Part shown: positions 9,892-17,090 of the stretch, in pieces
Position numbering within the stretch: position 1 is the first letter of the stretch
Layout of the letters: every line of letters starts with the position of its first letter
Notes under the pieces: model-generated
What the model was told of the DNA's origin: nothing
Seen by the model: the letters and a program-made list of their open reading frames with translations, nothing else
Databases searched by the model: none
Position numbers and translations under genes: made by a program
Assembly (NCBI GenBank): GCA_049791475.1
Contig: JBAQZZ010000045.1
Location: 1-19,008 of the forward strand
Source: CAXBID01 sp049791475
GTDB lineage: Bacteria; Bacteroidota; Bacteroidia; Flavobacteriales; Flavobacteriaceae
Length of the DNA: 19,008 nt
Direction: 5' to 3'

Positions 9892-11331
9892 TTATTTAAC
9901 AACTGTTATTGAGCCTTTTAATACTTTATTGTTTTCTGTTGTAATGATGTAGTAAAAAACAGGATTCACATTTATAAAATCCATTTGGGTTTCTGGCCAA
10001 TTATTCAAATAATCATTGGTTTGTAATACTATTTCTCCCTGAGCACTTATTAATGTTATCGCAGTATTTGTTCCACTTACATACTCTTGTGGGATAATCC
10101 ACGTATCATTAATTCCATCACCATTCGGACTAATTAAATTAGGAATATTTGAAACATCTGGAAAAGCCTCTGAAATTATGAAAAGCAATTCGTTTGATGA
10201 TTGGCACCCTGTAGTTTGTGTAATTACAACGCTATAATTACCAGTTTCTGTGGCTTCGTAACTATTACTAACCGCACTTGGAATTAAATTATCATTTAAA
10301 AACCATTGAAACTCTGGGTTTACTGCATCTGTAGTAACTGTAGCTATTAAACTTCCTCCGTCTTCAATACTATTAATATCTTCAACATCAATATCGCTTG
10401 TAAAAGCACCATTATCTAAAGTAATTTCAGCATTAGTAGAACAAGTCCCTAAATCAATACTTACAGAAAATATTCCAGATTCATTAGTTTCATAGGTTTG
10501 ATTAGTAGCACCTTCAATTTCGTCACCATCTTTAAACCATTGGTAACTATCACCAGTTGTTGTAGCTAGTGTTGTTGGGCCATCAGTTGAACAATATGGG
10601 TTCCCAAGACTAGAAGTTATTTCTGAAGCGCCTCCAGCACCTGCTTCGGTAATAGCGACACGATTTGAAAATGAGTTTGAAGTACACGTACCATAATTAG
10701 TTTCAACAAAATAGGTTCCTGGTTGACTAACTGTTAAGGTTTCACTTGTTTGAATAAAAACAGATGTTGTTGGACCTGTTACTCTAAACCAATTAAAAGT
10801 TAGCGTAGGGTATTGTAAAGGCGAGTCGTTTGTAGCATCTACACGACTATCAATAGTTAATAAATAACTTCCACCAGAACAATAAGCAGCAGTAGCAATT
10901 AAATTATTTATTGAAAATGGGGTGTCTTGTATTTTATAATATGCTGGAAACGATGCAGAACCAGAACTACTAGCTGCTGGCGCACTACTCCTTATTTTTA
11001 ATTTATATGCTTGTCCAGCAATATCAGTAGGAACAGAAAATGTTAGTGTTGCTGGCGATGTAGTTATACTTCCCGCAGCTGATGTATAAATTGTTGTGGC
11101 ACTTGTAAAATCGCCAGTTGCATCAGAGATTTCTATACTAAATTGATTTGTTGATACTAAAGCAGTTACAGGTGTAAATGAAAAAGTAACAGTATACGTA
11201 TTAAATGATGGACTTGCACATGCTTGACTAAAACCAAGATTAGGGGTGCTAATTACTATTTGTGCACTTGTAGTTATTGATAAACTAAAAAGAACAAAAA
11301 ACATAATTTTAAAAATAGTAAAGTTCCTCAT
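9892..11331 (-). CDS. Secreted T9SS type B sorting-domain protein with Ig-like modules
   Basis: A 479-residue exported protein. The signal peptide (1-23) ends TTSAQ. Several beta-sandwich, Ig/PKD-like segments follow, with repeated motifs of the form YQWFKDGDEI and FQWFLNDNLI plus G(N/I)(Y/F)SV endings (about residues 255-385). The last 90 residues are a type B (gliding-type) C-terminal signal: NLISPNGDGINDTWIIP, then strands ending KGSITVVK. This signal sends cargo through the T9SS to the cell surface. In Flavobacterium johnsoniae, type B cargo needs a SprF-like partner, and such a gene starts at the very next base after this stop codon. It may be a SprD-like component of an adhesin complex, but that assignment is inference. 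It is separated from the upstream beta-helix gene by a structured 144-bp spacer. Confidence 0.88.
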   Translation of the reverse strand: MRNFTIFKIMFFVLFSLSITTSAQIVISTPNLGFSQACASPSFNTYTVTFSFTPVTALVSTNQFSIEISDATGDFTSATTIYTSAAGSITTSPATLTFSVPTDIAGQAYKLKIRSSAPAASSSGSASFPAYYKIQDTPFSINNLIATAAYCSGGSYLLTIDSRVDATNDSPLQYPTLTFNWFRVTGPTTSVFIQTSETLTVSQPGTYFVETNYGTCTSNSFSNRVAITEAGAGGASEITSSLGNPYCSTDGPTTLATTTGDSYQWFKDGDEIEGATNQTYETNESGIFSVSIDLGTCSTNAEITLDNGAFTSDIDVEDINSIEDGGSLIATVTTDAVNPEFQWFLNDNLIPSAVSNSYEATETGNYSVVITQTTGCQSSNELLFIISEAFPDVSNIPNLISPNGDGINDTWIIPQEYVSGTNTAITLISAQGEIVLQTNDYLNNWPETQMDFINVNPVFYYIITTENNKVLKGSITVVK

Positions 11332-11350
11332 CTTATATTATTTTCTATAT

Positions 11351-11445
11351 AAAAAAAGCCCAAACTAACTATTGTTCTTCTAACATTGCGAGTTAGAATT
11401 AAATAGAAACTTATTACTTTATGGAATGGTGAAATTTTGGGGCTT
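11351..11445 (-). terminator. Possible attenuator or terminator between the beta-helix and type B genes
   Basis: On the minus strand an AAGCCCCAAA segment (11436-11445) can pair with TTTGGGCTT (11356-11364), with one bulged base, and is followed by a T7 run (11351-11357). The long loop contains a perfect 7-bp hairpin (arms 11378-11384 and 11392-11398). The structure ends about 20 bp before the start codon of the type B gene. It may partly terminate transcription from the upstream gene. The 71-nt loop is long for a classical terminator. Confidence 0.35.
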
Positions 11446-11475
11446 ATAAATTTTTAATGGTTACACTACATTTAA

Positions 11476-12801
11476 TTAATCGATTTTTTCTGAAGCAACT
11501 TGGGTTTGTGATGCTTTTATTTTATTAATTCTTAATCTAAAATCTGGTTTTTTATCATTATTAGAATCTATAAAAGTCTCAGAATTAGAACTCTTAGAAT
11601 ACACGTTATAAAAAGCACTATCACCATACCAATTTTCCAAATCTTCATTATTTGAATTATATTCTGTAAAAATATTTCCGTTGCAATTGTTGAAATACAT
11701 ATTGCTAAACTTAATTTTTTCTAAATTAGTTTGATTGATTACAATTCTTTCTGCCAATAGTACCGCTGGATTAAAACCAGAGATAACACTTTGATTCATT
11801 TCTAGCGATGCATTTTCGTTAATAAAAACAGCTTCTTTAACTAAACCTTTTTCTATATCAGCATTTAAATTATTACTATCACTAACTAATGTTAAATTGG
11901 ATGCAATAACCTTTGTTCCTTTTTTAGTAAAATCTACGTCCTCTTTATTTTCATAAGATGCTACATACAAGCACCTTGCACCATCGCTACTGGATATATA
12001 AGGTGAACGAATGGCTAATGAATTGTTTAATTGATATTGTGCACCATAAGTAAATTCATAATCATTTGCGTTAGATTTAAAAGAAACCATTTTATTTAAA
12101 TTAGCAGCACCACCCCAAATTCCAAAAGAATTGCCAGCCGAATAACTAATCATTATGTTTTCTAAAACAGTTTTATTACCAACTCCTGCTAATAACAAGC
12201 CATTAAAATAACCTCCTTTTTTTGTTCTTTTACCAGCATATTCAATTCTTACGTATCTTAAAACACCAGAATTATTATCAGTAATTTGTCCTCCAAAGTT
12301 TGTATTTGCATAATTAGATGGATCTAATTTTGAGTAAAAGTTAGCTACAGATCCGTTACCAAATTTATTACTGGGTGCATCACCAAGTATAATTAAGCCT
12401 CCCCAATCTCCTGCTCGCTTCACCGTTTTATTAGAAGTAAAAATAATAGGATCTGTTTCTAAACCATCAGCAATTATTTTTGCACCTTTTGCAATGGTTA
12501 AAGATGCTTTTGAATCAAAATCACCTAATATAACAGTTCCGGGTTCTATTGTTAAAGTAACACTATCTTTAACAAACACATTACCTAATAGTAAGTAAAC
12601 ATCTCTTTTAGACAACTTAGTGTTTTTAGTAATATTACCAGCTAATATTTGCGTAGGCTCACCATATTCCTTTTGGTTTGGTTTAAAATCTGTCCAATTA
12701 TGCAACCAGTTATTAGCGCCTATTATTCCTTTTTCTTGCTGTGCATTTACATTTCCTATTAGTAGAAGAAATACTAAGATTAAGAGGGTTAAGTTTTTCA
12801 T
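11476..12801 (-). CDS. Exported parallel beta-helix-like protein
   Basis: A 441-residue protein with a clear signal peptide (1-20, ending NVNAQ). Near residues 65-110 it has the string typical of beta-helix surface proteins (LLLGNVFVKDSVTLTIEPGT, then a stretch reading ILGD and LTIAKGAKIIA), followed by WGGLIILGDAP and an LRYVRIEYAGK rung. This pattern occurs in Bacteroidota right-handed beta-helix proteins of unknown function. No catalytic motif is visible and no T9SS C-terminal domain is seen, since it ends in a charged, Ser/Asn-rich tail. It is the first gene of the T9SS locus. In F. johnsoniae, sprC and sprD precede sprB; whether this is an sprC counterpart cannot be judged from sequence alone. 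Confidence 0.85.
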   Translation of the reverse strand: MKNLTLLILVFLLLIGNVNAQQEKGIIGANNWLHNWTDFKPNQKEYGEPTQILAGNITKNTKLSKRDVYLLLGNVFVKDSVTLTIEPGTVILGDFDSKASLTIAKGAKIIADGLETDPIIFTSNKTVKRAGDWGGLIILGDAPSNKFGNGSVANFYSKLDPSNYANTNFGGQITDNNSGVLRYVRIEYAGKRTKKGGYFNGLLLAGVGNKTVLENIMISYSAGNSFGIWGGAANLNKMVSFKSNANDYEFTYGAQYQLNNSLAIRSPYISSSDGARCLYVASYENKEDVDFTKKGTKVIASNLTLVSDSNNLNADIEKGLVKEAVFINENASLEMNQSVISGFNPAVLLAERIVINQTNLEKIKFSNMYFNNCNGNIFTEYNSNNEDLENWYGDSAFYNVYSKSSNSETFIDSNNDKKPDFRLRINKIKASQTQVASEKID

Positions 12802-12847
12802 GATAAAATATTTAAAGTTTGGGCTAAATATTATTTATATTTTACAT

Positions 12848-12855
12848 CAAAAATA
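12848..12855 (-). promoter_or_regulatory. Putative -7 promoter element of the T9SS locus
   Basis: The minus strand reads TATTTTTG, matching the Bacteroidota -7 consensus TAnnTTTG, 46 bp before the ATG of the beta-helix gene. No clear TTG element was found at the expected -33 distance. Phased direct repeats start 5 bp upstream and would overlap the -33 region. Confidence 0.45.
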
Positions 12856-12860
12856 ACAAA

Positions 12861-12943
12861 ATAATCCATGAAATACCATTTATTTCGTTAAAATGCACTT
12901 TTTGATAATATTTTGAATTGAAATAATCGATGAAATGCACTTT
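12861..12943. repeat. Three phased direct repeats upstream of the T9SS locus
   Basis: Three copies of a motif close to TCGATGAAATGCACTTT begin at 12865, 12885 and 12927, spaced 20 and 42 bp, close to multiples of 21 bp. The outer two match at 17 of 21 positions when extended by ATAATC. They lie directly upstream of the putative promoter at 12848-12855, the usual place for an activator or repressor array. No cognate regulator is encoded in the window. The remaining gene-free DNA (12944-13056) shows nothing else clear. Confidence 0.5.
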
Positions 12944-13056
12944 AATTTGATTAAAAATATAATTGTAAGAATTATCTAAGTTGAAAATTAGTGAAATTAT
13001 AGTATCAATTTTGACTAAAAATATTATTCAATAAAAGAATATTAAATTCTATAAAT

Positions 13057-13099
13057 AAAAAAAAGAACAAAAAAATAAACATTGTTTAATCATTTGTTC
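13057..13099 (-). terminator. Intrinsic terminator of the small exported-protein gene
   Basis: On the minus strand GAACAAA (13093-13099) pairs with TTTGTTC (13065-13071) and is followed by eight T residues (13057-13064). It lies 32 bp beyond the stop codon of the 148-residue gene and separates it from the T9SS locus. Confidence 0.6.
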
Positions 13100-13131
13100 C
13101 TCTCAGAATTTAACAGTATATAAACTATCTA

Positions 13132-13578
13132 TTAATGAAATTCACTATACTCATGTAATGATTTCATTGTTTCTTCATAGAATAATATAGCAGATATTAA
13201 GTTTTTGGTGTCTGAATAAGGTAAGATTACTTCTTGAAATTCTCGAGTTGCCTCTAAAAAAGAATCTGAAGCTTCAAATTGATTATCTAACATTTTTCTG
13301 TTGTCACTATCATTAGGAATACCTAAAGTAGACAAAGTTACACCTGGTTTTGTAGCGAAAGCGATATATGGTAGTAACTTTACTAAACTTTCTATACGTT
13401 CAGTATATAAACCTAACAGCTCGCCTTTTCCCATGCGCTCTAAATCTGACTTATTATGATATTTTTTTATTGAAACACCTTCTGGTATAATACTTTTAGG
13501 TGCATTCTTTTTTTGAGCAAAACCAACTCCAGCTATTAAAAAAAAGCTAAAACAGATTAATATAGTCTTGATTTTCAT
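13132..13578 (-). CDS. Small exported protein of unknown function
   Basis: A 148-residue protein with a typical signal peptide (1-21, ending VGFAQ). The mature part is mainly helical and charged, with KSDLERMGKGELLGLYTERI and a C-terminal amphipathic stretch ending SLHEYSEFH. There is no cysteine in the mature part and no recognisable catalytic motif. I do not recognise the family. It has its own promoter and terminator, so it is a single-gene unit acting in the periplasm or at the envelope. Confidence 0.8.
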   Translation of the reverse strand: MKIKTILICFSFFLIAGVGFAQKKNAPKSIIPEGVSIKKYHNKSDLERMGKGELLGLYTERIESLVKLLPYIAFATKPGVTLSTLGIPNDSDNRKMLDNQFEASDSFLEATREFQEVILPYSDTKNLISAILFYEETMKSLHEYSEFH

Positions 13579-13602
13579 GTTAACGATTTAAGGGTTATGT
13601 TG

Positions 13603-13632
13603 CAAATTTATGCAATTAAACGAATAAAACAA
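13603..13632 (-). promoter_or_regulatory. Flavobacterial promoter of the small exported-protein gene
   Basis: The minus strand carries TTG (13630-13632), then 19 bp, then TAAATTTG (13603-13610), a full match to the TTG/TAnnTTTG Bacteroidota promoter. The ATG is 24 bp downstream of the -7 element, giving a leader of roughly 18 nt. This is the best promoter match in the window. Confidence 0.7.
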
Positions 13633-13709
13633 GCGTTTTGTCGATTTTTTTATAAATTATTATAAATACTGCTGTGCTTTAATTCTTGAAGTGTGAAGTT
13701 TTATAATAG

Positions 13710-13737
13710 AAATGATAGTTCTATTCGATTATCATTT
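13710..13737 (-). terminator. Weak hairpin downstream of the CotH gene
   Basis: AAATGATA (13710-13717) and TATCATTT (13730-13737) form an 8-bp stem with a 12-nt loop, starting 23 bp after the CotH-gene stop. Only short T runs flank it, so termination is plausible but not assured. Confidence 0.35.
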
Positions 13738-13760
13738 TTAAAGAATGGACATCTAACTTA

Positions 13761-15122
13761 TTACAAATTAGCTATTTCTGTATCTAACCAAGTTAATCTT
13801 TGTTCAATCCAATTTTTAAGATAACTTATTTCTTCTTCAAACGTATTTCCAACAAAATTATTGGGCCAAATATATTCATTTAGTACAGGCCATAATTGAA
13901 AATTTTTAGTAATAGCTTGTGATTCATTTAAAAGTTCTAGATACTCATCAATTTTTGTAATTATGTAATTGTTAGAAAAGGTATTTGCCCTTAATTCAAT
14001 CCATCGCGCTTGTAATTGACTTACAAATACTGGATCTGTTAATAATCTGTCCCACCAAAAAGGAATTTGCCATAAATCGTTTGAGCAACGTTCGTTAAAC
14101 CTGTAGGCCCATACATTAGTATCTCCTCCATTACAATAATTAGCGTTTCCAAAAGCTAAGTTAAAATCCCAAATAGGTCCCATTTTAAGCTTTTCATTCT
14201 TATCTTTTGTTAACCAAGTACTCAACCTATAGCCATCAACATTATTTGAAAACTCATTAAGCAGAAAAAAATCTATAAAACTTTCTGTATCTATATAATT
14301 TGCGTACCCTTCATTTATATCTTTATAATTATCACCAGCCAAAGCAGTTTCAAAACTATTTAGGTAATTTGCTATATATTCTATTTGTTCAGGAGTAATT
14401 TCATCTTCTTTAGGCGTATCAAAATTGAAATGTATTTTTTGATTATTGCTCACATTATTAGGAGCATATGCTGAAGTTATTGAGTTTGAATTTGTATATA
14501 AAGTTTCATCTATTCCTGATGCTTTGTCAATTTTTAAAATATAACCTCCAGTTAAATCTTCTCCAATATTTTCTGTGTCTTTTAGCTTATTAATGTTTAT
14601 TCTATTATCATCTCTTTTTAGTTTTTCCATTAAAACATACAAGCCATTATATTTATCGTTAATAGTTAGCTCTACAAATTTTGCTCTACTTGCGTACCTA
14701 CCCATATCTCTAGATAAATCATAAATGAGTTTATTTCTTATCAATGATTTATCACTATATGGAGCATACAAAATCCAATCTTCTTCTTCAGGAAAACCTA
14801 ATAACGAAACATTAATTCCATCACTTGCTACATCACGGGTTTCAACTCCAAACTGTTTTTTTGGAAACGTTTGAGATGAAGATCCACGAATTTCTACACC
14901 AATTAACCCTGAGTAATCTTCATTGTCATTAGTTGTTATAATCATTTCTGCCGTAATTTTTGGCTCATCCACTATTACATTTCCATTAGTATTTATACTT
15001 ACTTGTGGTAAGCTTAAACTATTATCAATGTCAGTTATTTTAGTAAAAACCTCTTCATTATCGCAGGATAAAAAACAAAATGATAGAGTAGCTAAAAAAA
15101 ATATTTTATTTATTTTAATCAT
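13761..15122 (-). CDS. CotH-kinase-family lipoprotein
   Basis: A 453-residue protein. The start is the ATG at 15120-15122: the frame extends upstream only to a TTG at 15179, which overlaps a promoter -7 element, and the ATG gives a clean lipoprotein signal (residues 1-20) ending in the lipobox FLSC. The body matches the CotH family of atypical protein kinases: IRGSSSQTFPKKQ (about 78-90), EEDWILYAPYSDKSLIRNKL (113-132), GLYVLMEKLKRD (160-171), and the metal-binding signature GPIWDFNLAFG (315-325). CotH proteins in spore formers phosphorylate coat proteins; in Bacteroidota they are mostly envelope or secreted proteins of unknown substrate. It is a single-gene unit with its own promoter. Confidence 0.9.
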   Translation of the reverse strand: MIKINKIFFLATLSFCFLSCDNEEVFTKITDIDNSLSLPQVSINTNGNVIVDEPKITAEMIITTNDNEDYSGLIGVEIRGSSSQTFPKKQFGVETRDVASDGINVSLLGFPEEEDWILYAPYSDKSLIRNKLIYDLSRDMGRYASRAKFVELTINDKYNGLYVLMEKLKRDDNRININKLKDTENIGEDLTGGYILKIDKASGIDETLYTNSNSITSAYAPNNVSNNQKIHFNFDTPKEDEITPEQIEYIANYLNSFETALAGDNYKDINEGYANYIDTESFIDFFLLNEFSNNVDGYRLSTWLTKDKNEKLKMGPIWDFNLAFGNANYCNGGDTNVWAYRFNERCSNDLWQIPFWWDRLLTDPVFVSQLQARWIELRANTFSNNYIITKIDEYLELLNESQAITKNFQLWPVLNEYIWPNNFVGNTFEEEISYLKNWIEQRLTWLDTEIANL

Positions 15123-15176
15123 GTGTTGTATGTTACAAGCTTTAAAGTAATTTATTATTGAGAGCTTGGTTTCTTT

Positions 15177-15184
15177 CAAATTTA
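15177..15184 (-). promoter_or_regulatory. -7 promoter element of the CotH gene
   Basis: The minus strand reads TAAATTTG, an exact TAnnTTTG match, 54 bp upstream of the ATG at 15122. It overlaps the only in-frame upstream start codon (TTG at 15177-15179), which makes that start impossible on this transcript. No TTG was found at -33. Confidence 0.55.
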
Positions 15185-15246
15185 ATGATAAAATAAAAAA
15201 TCTTTGATTTTAAAAACTTTAAAATATAAAAGAGTGCATTTTTAAT

Positions 15247-15264
15247 CTGCTTTCCAATACAATA
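15247..15264 (-). other. mnmE-3'-end-like sequence, possible distal attachment site
   Basis: The minus strand reads TATTGTATTGGAAAGCAG, matching the last 18 bases of the local mnmE gene (18797-18814) at 12 of 18 positions, in the same orientation, with the core TGTATyGGrAAG differing only by two transitions. It encodes YCIGK in frame, against FCIGK in MnmE. It lies at the opposite end of the HipBST/integrase-remnant island, where a distal attachment site would be expected. The match is short and could be chance. Confidence 0.3.
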
Positions 15265-15298
15265 TGTAACTATCCTTTAAGCACATTACTCTATCTTT

Positions 15299-15319
15299 TG
15301 AGGTGTAAATATGGTGTAA
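15299..15319 (+). repeat. Paired GGTGTAA motifs at the left island end
   Basis: GAGGTGTAA and ATGGTGTAA lie 11 bp apart, about 40-50 bp inside the possible attachment site at 15247-15264. The same two sequences recur in the same orientation and order at the right end of the island (18640-18688). They may be arm-type recombinase binding sites. Confidence 0.35.
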
Positions 15320-15385
15320 TACTTTATTTTCTTTTGATGTTATTATAGTATCTATCTTATAAAATAATGTTTCGTTTTTAAATCA

Positions 15386-15404
15386 TGTTCATGTAACATG
15401 AACA
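15386..15404. promoter_or_regulatory. Perfect 19-bp palindrome, likely operator
   Basis: TGTTCATGT and ACATGAACA flank a single central base, a perfect palindrome. Nine base pairs downstream a second ATGAACAAA half-site occurs at 15415-15423. As a hairpin it would have a loop of about 3 nt and no T run, so it looks more like a dimeric-regulator binding site than a terminator. It lies 44 bp beyond the hipT-like stop. The rest of the gene-free stretch 15185-15447 shows no other gene. Confidence 0.4.
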
Positions 15405-15447
15405 AATAAAAATAATGAACAAACACTATGTTGGTGTTGTAGTAATA

Positions 15448-16434
15448 TTAAGGTCTTAATATTTTTTTCAATCTAGTTTGATACGCTTGTGTATAATTCC
15501 TTTTTGTTTTCTCATTAAGAAATGAAACGTTAATCAGCGCCAGCACTTTATCTTCATTAGAAGTTAAACTTTTAATACTTTGTATGATCTGCTTATCTTG
15601 AATACCTGCTAATTCTCCTAATTTGTAAAATTGTTCCTTTATTTTACCTACAGTTTTATTTGAAGGTAAAAGCCCATCGGCTAAAGCAAAATCTCTATCT
15701 TCAATATGTATTCTACTATTCAATAAGTCGTAAGCTGGACTTAATTTAAAATCGCCCAAAGGTGTTTCTATTAATGAGAAGTTTTTAAAATGTGCATCTC
15801 CATTAGAAAATAAATAATTAAAAAGTATGAGTTTAAATAATTTAATAGATTCAATAGTATAAGCAGGCGTATGCTTTTTTAAAATGGTAAAAAGCTCTAA
15901 ATAATTACCTAGATATTTAAAATCTTCACCATGTGTTTGTGGTGTTCTTTCTGCCAATGAAGCAAAATCTTCTTGTGCCCATTTACCCCCATCATCTTTA
16001 ATATCAAAACGCTTTGTAATATATGCAGGATCTCCATTTTTAAAGAAAATAAGCGCGTTTTCTGCGGTTTCAATATCATACACTTGTCTTGCAATTTGCA
16101 TGGTTAAGTGCTCATTGGCTGGCATTTGGTTTGCATTTTTACCAACGTTTGGTATTGGTTTTAAAATGTACTGCCCGTTTTCATTTTCCTGTATTAAACG
16201 TAGTTTGTTTTTTTCTAATAAAACAGAAAACTTCTCTTGTACACCAGAAATAGACATTCGCTTTCTGTTTTCTACAAACAAAGCATCTGTACTTTCATTG
16301 CTTGCAGGCGAATCGTAATTTAAAATAACACTTACTTTTCTGCCATAAAAGACACGTCTTAAAGCGGTATTGCTATAAGTGCTGTGATTTTTGGCAAGTG
16401 TACCAGGGCAAACTTTAATTAGAGGTAAAGCCAT
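15448..16434 (-). CDS. hipT: HipT-like serine/threonine kinase toxin
   Basis: A 328-residue HipA-family kinase core that lacks the N-terminal subdomain of full-length HipA (about 440 residues); that part is supplied by the preceding small gene. Seen motifs are SISGVQEKFS (61-70) with the SIS autophosphorylation-loop motif typical of HipT, ILKP (90-93) with the ATP-binding lysine, YITKRFD (138-144), the catalytic loop SNGDAHFKNFS (210-220) with D213, and LSPAYDLLNS (231-240) with metal-binding D236. HipT of enteropathogenic E. coli phosphorylates tryptophanyl-tRNA synthetase; the substrate here is unknown. The ATG overlaps the stop of the hipS-like gene by one base (TAATG), so translation is coupled. 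All catalytic residues are present, so the toxin looks functional. Confidence 0.9.
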   Translation of the reverse strand: MALPLIKVCPGTLAKNHSTYSNTALRRVFYGRKVSVILNYDSPASNESTDALFVENRKRMSISGVQEKFSVLLEKNKLRLIQENENGQYILKPIPNVGKNANQMPANEHLTMQIARQVYDIETAENALIFFKNGDPAYITKRFDIKDDGGKWAQEDFASLAERTPQTHGEDFKYLGNYLELFTILKKHTPAYTIESIKLFKLILFNYLFSNGDAHFKNFSLIETPLGDFKLSPAYDLLNSRIHIEDRDFALADGLLPSNKTVGKIKEQFYKLGELAGIQDKQIIQSIKSLTSNEDKVLALINVSFLNEKTKRNYTQAYQTRLKKILRP

Positions 16435-16760
16435 TATTGTGTTATTTTTTTAATGGTTACAGCACCAATCGTGTCTTGTTTGGCTGTTGTCATTAAGATT
16501 CCAAAAAAGTCTTTACTGTCTATTCTATTCTCAAAACAAACGGTTTCTTTATTGGAGCCTTCTGGTAACATATTATAAAAAAAAGGAAATAGATATTCAG
16601 ATTGATATTCTTGTTGTGTTTTAAGAAGCGTTAAACTAATTGCCGGCTTGTTTTTATCATTAAACCATGCATCATGATATTTAAACAGAAAACTACCATT
16701 GTCCAATTGGGTTAGTAAACCTGCAATTTCTTTTTTATATAATACATGCGCTTGTCTCAT
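16434..16760 (-). CDS. hipS: HipS-like protein (detached HipA N-terminal domain)
   Basis: A 108-residue protein equal to the N-terminal subdomain 1 of HipA. Typical strings are GSFLFKYHDAWF (22-33), PAISLTL (39-45), LFPFFYNMLPEG (57-68) and DTIGAVTI (95-102). In the HipBST system HipS is the antitoxin that neutralises HipT, whereas HipB mainly represses the operon. It overlaps hipB and hipT by one base on each side (TAATG both times), so the three proteins are made as a set. This is not a truncation: both ends are intact and the order hipB-hipS-hipT is that of known HipBST operons. Confidence 0.88.
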   Translation of the reverse strand: MRQAHVLYKKEIAGLLTQLDNGSFLFKYHDAWFNDKNKPAISLTLLKTQQEYQSEYLFPFFYNMLPEGSNKETVCFENRIDSKDFFGILMTTAKQDTIGAVTIKKITQ

Positions 16761-16975
16761 TATTTATTATTTACCTCTTTAACTACAAACGTTAATTCCA
16801 TCCCCAAAGCATTAGCTAATTTGTTTAAGGTTTCTAAAGTCGGGTTGCCTTTACCACTTTCGAATTGTTTCAGTGTGCGTAAACCAACTCCTGAAAGATC
16901 TGCCAATAGATCTTGAGTTACATCTAGGTTATCTCTACGTGTTTTTATGGCATCTATTAAATGTTGTGAGTGCAT
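16760..16975 (-). CDS. hipB: HipB-like XRE-family repressor
   Basis: A 71-residue protein with one helix-turn-helix of the XRE/Cro type: LIDAIKTRRDNLDVTQDLLA, then GVGLRTLKQFESGKGNPTLE, ending LANALGMELTFVVKE. The start is the ATG at 16973-16975. An upstream in-frame TTG (16994-16996) overlaps the promoter element TATATTTG and is unlikely to be used. HipB dimers bind palindromes before their own operon; two such sites lie upstream (17030-17047 and 17091-17108). It overlaps the hipS-like gene by one base. Confidence 0.88.
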   Translation of the reverse strand: MHSQHLIDAIKTRRDNLDVTQDLLADLSGVGLRTLKQFESGKGNPTLETLNKLANALGMELTFVVKEVNNK

Positions 16976-16993
16976 TATATGGCTCTTTTTATA

Positions 16994-17001
16994 CAAATAT
17001 A
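16994..17001 (-). promoter_or_regulatory. -7 promoter element of the hipBST operon
   Basis: The minus strand reads TATATTTG, an exact TAnnTTTG match, 18 bp before the hipB ATG. The leader would be only about 12 nt. The first palindromic operator begins 28 bp upstream, next to the expected -33 region. Confidence 0.6.
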
Positions 17002-17029
17002 TAACTTTTAATAAATTAAATACTCGTTA

Positions 17030-17047
17030 AGTGCTTTTTATTGCACT
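17030..17047. promoter_or_regulatory. HipB-type operator 1 (AGTGC-N8-GCACT)
   Basis: A palindrome with perfect 5-bp arms and an 8-bp spacer, 18 bp long. This is the geometry of the E. coli HipB operator (TATCC-N8-GGATA), with a different arm sequence. It lies just upstream of the hipB promoter and matches operator 2 at 16 of 18 positions. Confidence 0.65.
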
Positions 17048-17090
17048 ATTAGAGTGTTTTTGTAGGTGATTGATACTAATTACATCAAAA

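Noticed and set aside
11360..12826. Inverted 10-mer AGCCCAAACT/AGTTTGGGCT before two genes of the T9SS locus
   Set aside because: It is short, the copies are 1.4 kb apart, and nothing suggests they interact.
13769..13778. TTTCTGTATC near the CotH 3' end as an attachment-site copy of mnmE
   Set aside because: The match is only 10 bases, is inside coding sequence, and is in the opposite orientation to mnmE.
15909..16094. 61-codon minus-strand frame inside hipT
   Set aside because: It overlaps the kinase coding frame, which carries all the motifs.
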